From assembly GCA_002633005.1 (NCBI GenBank), contig NMRA01000122.1:32501-60371 (forward strand): 27,871 nucleotides of DNA, written 5' to 3'. Position numbers and translations under genes: made by a program. The notes beneath the pieces are model-generated. The model saw only the letters and a program-made list of their open reading frames with translations, was not told the DNA's origin and ran no database searches. Shown in pieces: positions 18,901 to 24,586 of the stretch (the stretch's first letter is position 1; every line of letters starts with the position of its first letter). The stretch is from Phoronis australis (lineage: Eukaryota; Phoronida; Phoronidae).

Positions 18901-20780
18901 AAAGCAACCTTTTTTCATGTCACTTTTAGCAAAAATAAGGTCTTTTGATTATCCCAGACATATTTTCCACTTAATTACAGCTTTTCGTAATTTAATTAAT
19001 TTCTCGTCCTCTACTCCGGAAGTGACGTTTTGGGAGGCAAGAATTTCGCGCCAATTTCTTTTCATACAGTCAGACTGTGAGAGCTGTCAAGTCAGTCATT
19101 GTTCTACCTCGGATGTGATTAGTTCGGTCGTCGTTTGCTTTTGTTTACGAGTCAGTAAACATGCCACGCTATTGCTGCGTACCAGGATGTACTCATTATC
19201 GTCTCACACGCGCTTTGGGTACCTTGCATCGCTTTCCGAAGGATGACACACTTCGCCGTACTTGGCTAGCTCGTTCGTGTGAAGAACGCAGCGCTACCCG
19301 TTCACGCAACGTACAAAGCAGTGGCAAGCATTTTCAGCCGTCAGATTACGACAGAGATATGTACGCTGAATTGATGAAGGTCCCTGCGAAACAACGCCTG
19401 AAGAAGGGTTCCATACCGTCGCTGTAGATTCCCGGCAGTGCCCCGTCGCCACCCCCGAGAAGTGCGTTTTTGAAGCGAGAAGCCTCTCAAGCTGTAGCCA
19501 CTATAAACAGTTACTGAAGGCATTTCATCTACTGTCACCTATGCCTCCGAACGTACCCCATAGCGTGCAATTCCAGGAACTAGCAGTGATTCACCGTGTG
19601 CTGTTGTCTCTAGCCCACAGCCTGTAAGCAGCCCTGCAGCGATGTTGAGTAGTGAGAGTGAATACAGGCCCAGTTTGACACCCAATGAAAAGGACAGTTC
19701 GTCATCCAGTGAACAGATCGGTGAAGCTAAGTTTGATAAGTTTATTGTTGACTTGTATTGGAGCTATTTAGAAGGTGCCACGTGTGTGACGAGGGAGTCG
19801 CACGGCGGGATGTAAGAAGTTTGGGTGCTCAACAAGTCACCATCGGTAGTGTGTCTCGGGACACTCGGGCAAGTGGGACAGTTCTTCCTCTGTACGTGAG
19901 ACGATAAAGAATACATCTCGGTAGGCAGCAACAGCGTGGCATGTTGACTGACTCGTAAACAAAAGCAAACGACGACGGAACTTACCACAACCGAGGTAGA
20001 ACAATGACTGACTCGACTGCTCTCACAGTCACACTGTATGAAAAGAAATTGGCGCGAAATTCTTGCCTCCCAAAACGTCACTTCCAGAGTAGACGACGAG
20101 TAATTGATTAAATTAGAAAAGCTGTAAATAAGTGAAAAATATGTTTGGGATAATCAACGAACCCTATTTTTGCTAAAAATGACATGAAAATAGGTTGCCT
20201 TCGCCTTTAAGGGTTGGTTTACCGACTAGATCACAGGTTGCAGTCTTATTGCCTCTCACGTGCAAGCTATGATTAGACTTTCAATTGAAATAACTCCAGT
20301 TCGTATGCTTTTTACTTTTAAATGAACTGAGCAGCTAAAACATATCCGTTCTCAAAACAAATAGATCGAGGTGTTCCATCGAATTAGAACCCCACAGCTA
20401 ACCTAATGAGCGATGCGAGTGTGACACGTATAACATTAACTTCACATTCACCCCTGAATTCCGGGTTGGTTTACTAACAGTTACGACCAGTTAGAATACT
20501 CGATCGGACAAGAAGGTCTACTACCCTAACCTCTTTCACGTTTTAGAGTTATGAAAAAGACCCACTCGATGTGAATACCAGACAGTAGTTTTTCAGCCTT
20601 CTCCTTCGATATATTGACCGCTCCAGCACTTCCACGGAAGCCCACTGTATCCAAGGCAAGGTCTTTTGGGGAGATAAGACCGATCTTCACTGTTAGAGAA
20701 GACGATATGCGAATAACCAACGCCAGGGTAAGATAGTCCAACATCTTATGATGGAAAAGTAGTCGATAGCCGTGTTGCAT
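877..20780 (-). CDS. Receptor guanylyl cyclase, natriuretic-peptide-receptor type (13 exons, 3' part off window)
   Basis: Whole-gene entry; exons are listed separately. Joined exons give a signal peptide, an ANF-receptor extracellular domain of about 450 residues, one transmembrane helix, a juxtamembrane segment and the start of a kinase-homology domain. This is the standard order of single-pass receptor guanylyl cyclases, which sit in the plasma membrane, bind an extracellular ligand and make cGMP. Diagnostic motifs are the GDADD segment of exon 5, the DxxGDR segment of exon 8, the PLCGF juxtamembrane cysteine of exon 9 and the kinase-like ELxxLxHxN-PFVGVC segment across exons 12-13. Eleven of twelve junctions use GT-AG with matching phase; exon 1/2 is off by one base. 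The dimerisation helix and cyclase domain are not in the window, so catalytic competence cannot be judged. Family assignment is firm; orthology and ligand are unknown. Introns run from about 0.27 to 5 kb and are rich in mobile elements. Confidence 0.88.
982..2555 (-). other. Intron 12: decayed mobile-element sequence
   Basis: No coding exon is seen. The part from about 1920 to 2480 looks like a degraded element on the plus strand: two small open frames with no recognisable domain, ending in a hammerhead-ribozyme-like core (listed separately). The rest is unremarkable. Confidence 0.5.
2409..2461 (+). ncRNA. Degenerate hammerhead-ribozyme-like motif
   Basis: The core reads CTGAAG (2417-2422), then a GC-rich putative stem II (GTGGC near 2423-2428 with GCCGAC near 2439-2444), then GAAACGTC (2446-2453). 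Flanking bases TTG-CAT (2410-2416) can pair with GTG-CAA (2454-2460) around one mismatch, as stem I. GAAACGTC with a two-base-pair stem III is typical of the minimal hammerheads found in Penelope-like retroelements and retrozymes. The CUGANGA box is imperfect: the last A is T. Stem II needs a bulge and leaves an unpaired C. It is therefore probably an inactive remnant, or a chance match. Confidence 0.35.
2556..2762 (-). CDS. Exon 12: start of kinase-homology domain
   Basis: Encodes HHERSSSADGRATSLHSL, then RRRDSVQEFHKGQYGEVF, GETGVYKDQIVSLKRMN and VKKLALGYRHILELNE. The Ser/Arg-rich start matches the regulated serine-rich region before the kinase-homology domain. GETGVYKDQIVSLK corresponds to 'g.y.G..VaiK', with the beta-3 lysine kept, and ILELNE to the alpha-C helix. 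The donor GTTAAG (phase 0) fits exon 13. The acceptor was chosen as CAAACAG (2763-2769) because exon 11 ends in phase 0. The frame stays open upstream to 2885, so the 5' boundary is less certain than the rest. Confidence 0.82.
3051..3135 (-). CDS. Exon 11: juxtamembrane cytoplasmic segment
   Basis: Completes the Arg from exon 10, then FQTFDMGRCRPRPTWL and IDYADIEDKNAG. The TWLIDYADIE stretch corresponds to the conserved 'W.i.w.Di' segment just inside the membrane of receptor guanylyl cyclases. Basic residues (R-C-R-P-R-P) follow the membrane span, as the positive-inside rule predicts. The acceptor is CTGCAG (phase 2); a second AG seven bases later (CCAG) would break the frame with exon 10. 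The donor is GTAAG after GCG-GGG (phase 0). Confidence 0.82.
3136..4863 (-). other. Intron 10: no feature recognised
   Basis: AT-rich intron sequence of about 1.7 kb between the transmembrane and juxtamembrane exons. I saw no repeat structure, exon or RNA gene in it. Confidence 0.6.
4864..4942 (-). CDS. Exon 10: transmembrane helix
   Basis: Encodes (L)TTIPNAALATVLVAINIS, then VLLLMCLR. About 20 uninterrupted apolar residues end in Leu-Arg, as expected for the single membrane span of this receptor class. The acceptor is CTTTTTTTCGCAG, a strong polypyrimidine site (phase 1), and the donor is GTGAGT (phase 2). The helix gets an exon of its own of 79 bases. It lies immediately after the PLCGF exon, which confirms the topology. 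Confidence 0.88.
4943..5379 (-). other. Intron 9: no feature recognised
   Basis: About 440 bases between the PLCGF exon and the transmembrane exon. Small plus-strand open frames here have no family resemblance. Confidence 0.6.
5380..5473 (-). CDS. Exon 9: end of ANF-receptor domain, PLCGF juxtamembrane motif
   Basis: Encodes EFVDGIKPKWILGGSLP, then ADRPLCGFHDVDCK. This matches 'i.W.gg..P.d.P.CGf.gd.C', the membrane-proximal disulfide region of receptor guanylyl cyclases; both cysteines of that pair are present. The acceptor is ATTGTTTCAG (phase 0) and the donor GTAAGA after AAG-C (phase 1), fitting exon 10. The plus-strand ORF overlapping it is a shadow. Confidence 0.9.
5474..6475 (-). other. 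Intron 8: no feature recognised
   Basis: About 1 kb. It includes an intact 97-codon plus-strand frame (5774-6067) without any domain I recognise, most likely chance. No repeats seen. Confidence 0.55.
6476..6597 (-). CDS. Exon 8: ANF-receptor domain, GxxGDR strand pair
   Basis: Encodes GMSGKIAFDKDGDRLLETA, then TFYSLDGEGNFQKVAEMSM and NKK. The pattern 'f.G.sG.i.iD.nGDR...y.v.d.....g.f..v..y' is a hallmark of the ANF-receptor fold near its C-terminus. The acceptor is TTTATCAG (phase 1); the donor GTATTA gives phase 0, matching exon 9. The downstream intron is about 1 kb and contains nothing else recognised. Confidence 0.92.
6598..7997 (-). other. Intron 7: no exon recognised
   Basis: About 1.4 kb. 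Several donor-like TTACC/TTACY strings occur near 6706-6830 on the minus strand, but none bounds an exon with the right phase and content. Exons 7 and 8 join directly. Confidence 0.55.
7998..8133 (-). CDS. Exon 7: ANF-receptor domain, YDAV helix
   Basis: Encodes TASYAVFLHDAVYMYLMA, then VRKARNFNRDLMDGREMF and RLMKTLKYY. This is the conserved 'ayaa.lyDAV.lya.Al......g...dG..i...l.n.tf' helix and loop. The acceptor is ATTGTAG (phase 0). Two donors are possible: GTTAATG after MFR gives phase 2, GTTAGT after KYY-G gives phase 1. Only the second matches exon 8, so it is chosen, and no extra micro-exon is then needed. Confidence 0.88.
8211..8321. repeat. Foldback (MITE-like) element, ~111 bp
   Basis: The two ends are inverted copies: GGCGGACATGAAATAATACC at the left, and its near-reverse-complement ending ...TTATTTCATGTACGCC at the right. 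Complementarity continues inwards (CCCAC / GTGGG, and GCATTATTCC against GGAATGACGT). The centre is also self-complementary (GTGACC...GGTCA). The whole segment can fold into one long imperfect hairpin. It lies in intron 6. No transposase is present, so it is a non-autonomous foldback or MITE. Confidence 0.65.
8403..8501 (-). CDS. Exon 6: ANF-receptor domain, short helix exon
   Basis: Encodes 33 residues: IDWAYFKHKDLAYFEKT, then VIAKTNAQFGPPKINL. The family has a segment here of the form 'y..Fs..v......ppfn...', which this matches by position and by the DLAYFEKTV / FGPP residues rather than by strong identity. The acceptor is TTTCCATAG and the donor GTAAGT, both phase 0, agreeing with exons 5 and 7. 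It is too short to appear as an ORF and was found by scanning for splice-bounded open sequence between neighbouring exons. Confidence 0.85.
8741..9399 (+). mobile_element. Possible solo LTR
   Basis: The segment begins TGTCACGTGG and ends ...ACTGCGCCA (TG...CA). Its flanks are GAACT (8736-8740) and GAACA (9400-9404), a possible 5-bp target duplication with one mismatch. It is T/G-rich, has TATA-like stretches (near 9139 and 9232) and an AATAAA at 9333-9338 about 60 bases from the 3' end. These are the expected promoter and poly(A) parts of an LTR. No internal retroelement sequence or second LTR is in the window. The call rests on composition and ends only. Confidence 0.4.
9557..9744 (-). CDS. 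Exon 5: ANF-receptor domain, lobe 2 with GDADD motif
   Basis: Encodes VIALCGSADNERQILIRAYR, then KFSRSDKFVFLLANHYRLHL and TKPWQRGDADDSVAKQAYGS, ending VIY. This matches the natriuretic-receptor pattern 'ARvvvlc....v...m..a...g...gdYvf...d.......PW.rGDadD..akeAf.svl'. PWxRGDADD is very characteristic. The acceptor is TTTTGTATTTAG (phase 1) and the donor GTGAGA gives phase 0; an alternative GT a few bases upstream is less consistent with exon 6. LCGS contributes the partner cysteine for exon 4. The intron upstream of it is the largest of the gene (about 5 kb). Confidence 0.92.
9950..9979. repeat. Short G/C-run inverted repeat
   Basis: TTGGGGGGCG is followed after 12 bases by CGCCCCCCCAA, which could form a strong GC hairpin. 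More C-runs follow to about 10016. It is probably the edge of an old repeat. Confidence 0.5.
11430..11659 (-). mobile_element. Short inverted-repeat element (MITE), copy 1, inverted relative to copies 2-3
   Basis: The ends are ATGCGCGTACCC and GGGTGCGCGCAT. The inside is the reverse complement of the element at 25369-25619: shared blocks include AAAAAGGTCCGCCTCAGAG, AGTCCGAGA, TTTTTTAGTCC and TCGAGCCCCCAT. It has no coding capacity. Finding it in an intron and twice upstream in the opposite orientation shows it is a dispersed mobile family and not a local duplication. Confidence 0.75.
12006..12018 (+). promoter_or_regulatory. DR1-type nuclear-receptor site (sequence match only)
   Basis: AGGTCA-A-AGGTCG, two hexamer half-sites in direct repeat spaced by one base, the form bound by RXR/HNF4-type receptors. 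It is a match in an intron without conservation data, so function is unproven. Confidence 0.25.
13462..13800. repeat. Tandem duplication with GAY-rich tract (two units of ~160-180 bp)
   Basis: Unit 1 starts TTGGCGAAATTAACC at 13462, and unit 2 starts TTGGCGAAATTAACT at 13643. Both then carry AAAAGACGACG, a run of GATGACGAAGATGA-like trinucleotides, CATTCATATGACGAAC and AAGAAATAGG.TACAGTCT. The trinucleotide run would read as Asp/Glu-rich if translated, but stops follow soon after. I treat it as noncoding. Confidence 0.75.
14168..14534. promoter_or_regulatory. Cluster of YY1-, ETS- and NRF1-like motifs
   Basis: GCCATCTTG-type YY1 cores occur at about 14170, 14331 (GCCATCTTT) and 14482. ETS-type sites occur as ACTTCCGGT (14184-14192), CGGAAGTG (14343-14350) and ACTTCCGG (14526-14533). 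A full NRF1 palindrome, TGCGCATGCGCG, is at 14304-14315. In animals this combination is typical of TATA-less housekeeping promoters. Here it lies deep in intron 4, so it may be a promoter of an unseen transcript, a mobile-element promoter, or chance. Confidence 0.35.
14766..14942 (-). CDS. Exon 4: ANF-receptor domain, inter-lobe region
   Basis: Encodes 59 residues: HKEYPGCEHLKDALRHAF, EVPVGEDSVKLSKLISYPSG, and DRLTGEKIDSYLQRLSDNAR. It follows GWTILGALMEDSG of exon 3 in frame. The acceptor is TTCAATAG (14943-14950) and the donor is GTAAGT after AGG-G; both are phase 1. YPGC supplies the first cysteine of the second conserved disulfide of natriuretic receptors; its partner is LCGS in exon 5. 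The closing LQRLSDNAR-V is the family's 'l..l...aRvivl' segment leading back into lobe 2. Confidence 0.9.
14943..15703 (-). other. Intron 3: GC-box run, otherwise plain
   Basis: Contains consecutive GGGGCGG boxes at about 15047-15066 (Sp1/KLF-like) within a purine-rich stretch from about 15000 to 15160. No exon or mobile element was recognised. Confidence 0.5.
15704..15907 (-). CDS. Exon 3: ANF-receptor domain, lobe-1 core
   Basis: Encodes 68 residues beginning VSEAIGYVTAFRNVLHIS, then WGAEALAAGNKSAFPTLIRT, YTPLHGVIDMLSVFFRSM and GWTILGALMEDSG. It aligns with the classic stretch 'a.la..wnvP.iS.g......k..fptl.Rt..p......a...ll..fgW..v.liy.d'. The acceptor is TTTCTGCTTGCAG, a strong site, and the donor is GTAAGC; both are phase 1. 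The exon is complete and open throughout. This is one of the most conserved parts of the ligand-binding domain and, with exon 5, is the best evidence for the family call. The usual 'SxGC' cysteine is replaced by WGAEA, as in several family members. Confidence 0.92.
15908..17769 (-). other. Intron 2: no feature recognised
   Basis: About 1.9 kb. Several minus- and plus-strand open frames (for example 15987-16391) show no domain. A small hairpin (GACACCG...CGGTGT, about 17241-17262) is the only structure noted. Confidence 0.5.
17770..17876 (-). CDS. Exon 2: ANF-receptor domain, FRDDHF...IIGSPVSA
   Basis: In the frame set by the next exon this reads FKFRDDHFSPKYGISSAYELIEEG (split here: FKFRDDHFSPKY, then GISSAYELIEEG), then VSVIIGSPVSA. 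It matches the family pattern 'w.y.D..C...a......l......afiGP.C'. The acceptor is ...TTAG at 17877-17880 and the donor is GTATGT directly after GCA-G (phase 1), matching exon 3. Both cysteines that normally form the first disulfide of natriuretic receptors are absent: D..C is DDHF, and GPGC is GSPVS. The pyrimidine tract before the acceptor is short but T-rich. The exon is 107 bases, needs two bases from exon 1, and the exon 1 donor does not supply the right phase. Confidence 0.85.
18609..18670. repeat. (CATA)n microsatellite
   Basis: About 15 copies of the tetranucleotide CATA with one CGTA interruption, followed to about 18740 by AT/GT-rich TATA-, TGTA-type sequence. It lies in intron 1. 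Confidence 0.95.
18896..19207 (+). repeat. Left terminal inverted repeat of THAP transposon
   Basis: Complementary to 19896-20206. It includes the 5' leader, the start codon and roughly the first 16 codons of the THAP ORF. A CGGAAGTGACG site (19018-19028) could be an ETS/CRE-like promoter element shared by both arms. Confidence 0.85.
19161..19427 (+). pseudogene. THAP zinc-finger domain fragment (transposon-derived)
   Basis: An open frame of 88 codons begins MPRYCCVPGCTHYRLTR, followed by LHRFPKDDTLRRTWLA, NVQSSGKHFQPSDY and LKKGSIPSL. This follows the THAP C2-CH zinc-module order: C-x(2-4)-C at the start, the conserved HRFP and W, the HF of the C-x2-HF pair, and the closing 'lk..avPslf' (AVPTLF-like) box. 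The third zinc cysteine (expected CSxHF) is Ser (SGKHF), so metal binding is probably lost. A stop follows directly after the THAP box, so no transposase catalytic region is encoded; similar open, Pro/Ser-rich sequence after it suggests a nonsense mutation. The start lies inside the left inverted repeat. Confidence 0.8.
19896..20206 (-). repeat. Right terminal inverted repeat of THAP transposon
   Basis: Reverse complement of the left arm. Read on the minus strand it also carries an ATG and a diverged THAP start (MPRCCCLPRC, against MPRYCCVPGC on the left), after which the similarity stops. Confidence 0.85.
20562..20780 (-). CDS. Exon 1: signal peptide and N-terminal strand of ANF-receptor domain
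   Basis: Starts at ATG 20780; a second in-frame ATG at 20744 gives a cleaner signal peptide (MLDYLTLALVIRISSS) and may be the true start. After the hydrophobic leader comes LTVKIGLISPKD, the typical first beta strand of the periplasmic-binding-like ANF-receptor fold. Then comes a helix, GFRGSAGAVNISKEKAEKL, matching the conserved 'AvelAvekvN' helix, and GIHIEW, matching the strand just before the conserved D..C motif. The frame then runs into VFFITLKRERG and a stop, so coding must end near the TGG codon. The nearest GT (GTCTTT) is weak and gives phase 0, while exon 2 needs phase 2; removing one G of the GGG run at 20561-20563 would repair it. No upstream 5' UTR exon or promoter was recognised. 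Confidence 0.78.
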
Positions 20781-22689
20781 TATCCTTTACTAAATAGTGG
20801 AAAATTTATGTGCCAGTTGTCTTAAAAGAATGTTTTTTTTCTTTAATGTTTACTCACGTGTTCGTTCAATTCGAATGTGTAATCACGAGACATATTTCTC
20901 AGGGGTTGTGATCGAACCCTGGCTATTGACCCCAGAACACTTTCCACTCTCTACAAAATTTTTACCACACTCCAAAAGAACTATTATCATACAAAAATAA
21001 TGCTCACAATGGAAGTTGAAATTCAGCGGTTTGTGCATGGCAAGGGTCCTCGCGGTGTGTGGCACGAGATTTATGGAGAGTACGTGGCAAATGTTCGACA
21101 CTCCCACGATATGGATTCTGTTCCTTGAGAAATGTTCTTCTGTCCGCGATAGCAAGAGCGGGATTAACTGTTAACCACTCTCCACAAATACTTTCCATGC
21201 ATCGTAAAAACTCTTAGCACGCACAAAGTTTATCGTTACCGCAAAAATAAGAAAGGGTCGAGGGTACAAGAATTGGCCGCCAGGGGCCACGGCACCCGGC
21301 TGTAGTCTGCAGAGTTGATCTGATATTTTGGCGTTAGGGATTCTCCGCAATTGCGAACAACGAATTACGTGACATAGATATTCGTGTGTGAGGCAGCTGT
21401 TTGTTCTGAGGAGCCACAAAGGAGACTGGTCTCGTGCACTGACGAGTTTTTTGTTTTTTGTGTCACGATATTTTTACAGTTTTACATTTGTATTAATCAA
21501 CTATTCAATGAAGGTCTACTGTGTCGTTATCAAAAATGACACGACTTAGAAAGACAAAATTAAACTGTTTTTGCCCGACTCTTTTGCAGGCATGGGTCAC
21601 GTATAATGTTATCGGGGGTTGGAGAGGAGCACACATTAATATGTCGTCGCCAAATATTGGCCCACTTCGTGGTCCCAATGAACCAATTTCTCGCTATCGC
21701 CACTACGTCCGGCCGACCCCATGGTCGTCGGCATCGAAGTTCGCCATACGAGCGAGGGCTGTTTGGGGGATCGGGAAAACTCCAGAAAGGAACCACCTGA
21801 AACTTGTGAGCCCACATTTTAACAAATTAAATTTCATGAGAAAGAGTCACTTTTACAGCTGAACTCGTTAAGCGTGCCAAAAGGTATGGTGATTTTGACC
21901 TTAATGGTGCGAAAAATCATTTTCGCGGCCCAGACGAAAACTGAACGTAAGAAATTCCAGTTGCAAGAGAGATAAAACTGTAATAATTCATACTTCATTT
22001 AAGTGGCATAGTACGAGCCCTTATAAGTTTATGATTCATTACAGTACTGCTTTAAACCATGTTGTTAAGGGCAAACGCAGTTCCGTGTAGTTCATAAAAT
22101 AGTCGGAGATCCATAATTGCAGAAGTTTTTATGCATATCCATTATATAAACCCAGTTTCCTTTAATCTTTTGCATTTCAACAATCATTTTACAATATTCA
22201 GGGCTAAAACATGCAAAAAACCGTACGATGACACTTGGCTTCAATCAAAGTCCTGCTGCCTGGTGGTAATTGCCGGCCCAATTATGTTGCACACCCTGCC
22301 AAGAATTAATGAGAAACATAGTATGGCAACATTATAGAAACTTTTACGTTGTACAAGTCACATATCTTGTCAGATCAAATTTAAAAACCCAATCACGTGT
22401 ACTTTTCACGAACTATTCAACTGTCTAAACGAATATTTAAAATTACTTATTGTCGCCGCTACATTAAGAAAATCTTACACTAACAGGACTTGTACTACAC
22501 TCCAGTGAATGAGAACGTGTGGTCTATTTACCCCAGACTATCCAGTGAAGTCCTAGTCACAAGGCTTGACAGCGCCGTCACGGACTGAAGTGGGATAGTT
22601 GCTATTCATGAGCGTGGGTGAACGTGCTGTCGTCTTGTAAACCAACACTTTTGTTTAGCGTTCGAGTTCAGAAGTAAAAAAAAAAAACG
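20781..22689. other. Region upstream of the receptor gene: no gene recognised
   Basis: This is where the receptor's promoter and 5' UTR should lie, but no first noncoding exon, TATA box or CpG cluster was convincing. Overlapping open frames near 21521-21862 on both strands have no domain I know. Confidence 0.5.
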
Positions 22690-22699
22690 AACAATAAGC

Positions 22700-23158
22700 A
22701 AGGCCCTTAAAAGCCATGGTTTTATGCACAGATGAAATCACAGCCCTTACAAGCCCTGAGGCGCTCAAGGTTTCATGGGCGGATGAAACAATGACTCTTT
22801 AGTGACCGCGTAGCGGCCGTGGTTTCATATCTGCCTATGACACCACCGACCATTTGCTGACCCTGAAGCGATCGAGGTTTCATGAGCAGATAAGACCACC
22901 CCTTCCAGACCCCCGAAGCGGACGTGGATTCTTGCGCAGATGAAACCACTACCCTTTACAGACCCTGAAGCAGTCGTGTCAGAGTCTTTACAGATCCCCG
23001 AAGCGGTGGCTGTTAATTGTGTCATGATCAGATGAAACCATGTCTCTTTACAGACCCTAAAGGCTAAGTGGTTTCATGGGACGATGAAACCACGACCCTT
23101 TACAGGCGCTGAAGCTGTCATGGTGACAGGGACGGATGAAACCATGACCCTTTAGAGA
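22700..23158. repeat. Minisatellite, ~9 diverged units of about 52 bp
   Basis: The consensus unit reads roughly CCCTTTACAGACCCTGAAGC, GGTCGTGGTTTCATGGGC, AGATGAAACCACGA. Clear units begin near 22744, 22796, 22850, 22900, 22951, 22985, 23043 and 23096, with one shorter (about 34 bases) and the first partial. In most units GTGGTTTCAT and ATGAAACCAC are inverted around a 4-6-base loop, so each unit holds a hairpin. An open frame across part of it is incidental. Confidence 0.85.
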
Positions 23159-23388
23159 CAAGCACATTTATCTGTACTGGCCGGTCATATAACCTGCATA
23201 TGATCCTGAACAACAACAGTGAATTGGAAGCAATTTGGTCTCCACGAATTGTGTATAGAAAAGCTTTCATTTTTACCTTTAGAGTAAATTGTTTCTCGTT
23301 TTATCACTGTGGACTGCAATGCCTGTTGTTGCTCAAGATAATATGCACCTCAGGTTATATGACCGGCTAGTACAGATAAATGTGCTTG
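23159..23388. mobile_element. 230-bp inverted-repeat element (MITE)
   Basis: CAAGCACATTTATCTGTACT at the left and its reverse complement at the right are nearly identical for about 37 bases. A weaker match continues inwards (CATATGATCCTGAACAACAACA against its partner), giving arms of about 60 bases. There is no coding capacity and no clear target duplication. It directly abuts the end of the minisatellite. Confidence 0.8.
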
Positions 23389-23570
23389 ACTAGAAACTCC
23401 TGAAATGAAAGTTTTACAGATCAATTATGGTACCTTGCTGTTTTAACAGAAGGGGTTAATCACTTTTCACTCCAATATAATGATGAGATTGATATGAAAA
23501 AATGGCAGCCATACAGGAGCTGAGCCCCGTTCCCGCCGCGAGCGCTATACCCAGTTACCGACGTTGACAT

Positions 23571-23700
23571 GGGCGGCGCACCATAGGGGGCTGGGGGGCT
23601 ATAGCCCCACTTTTTTCAGGGCCACTGTCTGTAGGCGGCGCACCACAGGGAGGCTGGGGGGCTTTAGTCCAACCACTTTTTTCAGTGCTGCGTCGCCCAT
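23571..23700 (+). repeat. Two tandem ~63-bp units with GCTGGGGGGCT motif
   Basis: GGCGGCGCACCATAGGGGGC and GGCGGCGCACCACAGGGAGG head two adjacent units. Both continue GCTGGGGGGCTNTAG and reach CACTTTTTTCAG. The second unit leads into the large duplication that follows. Confidence 0.75.
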
Positions 23701-24585
23701 GGTTGAAAATGCCGCAGTTTAGCGGTATTGAGTGGCAGGGATTCTTGTTGCCCGTGTGGATGAGACGGATCTGCCTGTTATCAGAAAGTTTTCATAGATC
23801 TTTCTACAGTCAATGTTGACCGGTGAAGCTAGCGGTGTGAATGTACGGTTCCCCGTCAGTTGAAGTACAGATTATAGATAGCACCAGCTTTGGTTATGAT
23901 CCTGTTTTGCTGCTAGCCAGGGTCGTTGTTTCTGTTGTGAATGTAGTTTTATGCGGCCTAGTCTTTCGTGTTGTCTTGTTTGTTCATGTTCGACCGTCAG
24001 TTTCTGTTAGTGGCCGGATGTTGTGAGGATTAGTGTTGTCACGAGGCTGGGGCATGTTTGGATCTGGCTGGTCTCTCTTCGTCTGGTGCTGCTCAGGGAT
24101 GAACGCCTGCGTTTGGTGCTCTGAGTCTGATCTCCAGTGTGTGTGTGTTCAAGAAGCCGGCCAAAGGAGTAAGGGTAAGCTGCACGTGAACCTGCAGTAA
24201 ACACAATATTTCATTGACTTTTGGAACTTTCGGCTGACAAGACGTCGGTTTTTTGAATGTCACTATATAGAACCCGAAATAGTGGTACTTATGTATGAGG
24301 GTGCCTTACGACCTCGGTTATGGCGTGATACTGTAGTGCAGAATTCCGCTTTGAATTTGTGGCCTACATGTTTGACCTACTTTTATGGTTTGACTTTGTC
24401 ACGTAGGCTATGAGCACGCTATCTGTTCGTTGTAGGCCTACAGCACAAGCGCGCACCCAGCCTCTAAAGTCTAATGTGGGGGGGGGGTCGAATTTTTGTC
24501 GATGTGTCCCTTTTGCTGACAAAAAGCGGGAGGACTAAAAAATACGGGGGATCATTGTGCGTCTGCGCCCTTTTAGAGCATTTTT
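23665..24585 (+). repeat. Large tandem duplication, copy 1 (~0.92 kb)
   Basis: From TAGTCC...CACTTTTTTCAGTGC on, this copy matches 24587-25511 almost base for base, apart from small indels: for example copy 2 has an extra 23-base block near 25226 and lacks TCAATGTT near copy 1's 23810. It ends inside a short inverted-repeat element at the ambiguous base 24586. Confidence 0.9.
24445..24585 (+). mobile_element. Short inverted-repeat element (MITE), copy 2, truncated
   Basis: Starts ACAAGCGCGCACCCAGCC and follows copy 3 (25369-25619) through the G-run and AGGACTAAAAAATACGGGG to TTTTAGAGCATTTTT, where it stops at the N. The 3' half, including the right terminal repeat, is missing. Confidence 0.8.
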
Positions 24586-24586
24586 N

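Larger units (their letters stand above)
18896..20206 (+). mobile_element. Kolobok-type DNA transposon, defective, with long terminal inverted repeats
   Basis: The ends AGGCGAAAGCAACCT and its near-reverse-complement AGGTTGCCTTCGCCT are each bordered by TTAA (18892-18895 and 20207-20210). The inverted repeats run about 311 bases (18896-19207 and 19896-20206) with high identity. The interior carries a THAP-domain ORF. TTAA target duplications together with a THAP domain are features described for the Kolobok superfamily; piggyBac also uses TTAA but has no THAP domain. Only about 690 bases separate the arms, too little for a transposase, so the copy is non-autonomous. It is inserted in intron 1 of the receptor gene. 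Confidence 0.8.

Noticed and set aside
21521-21862. Overlapping ORFs on both strands upstream of the gene
   Set aside because: Mutually overlapping frames with no domain; one does not support the other.
22700-23158. CRISPR-like array
   Set aside because: Units are contiguous and diverged with no unique spacers, in a eukaryotic context; it is a minisatellite.
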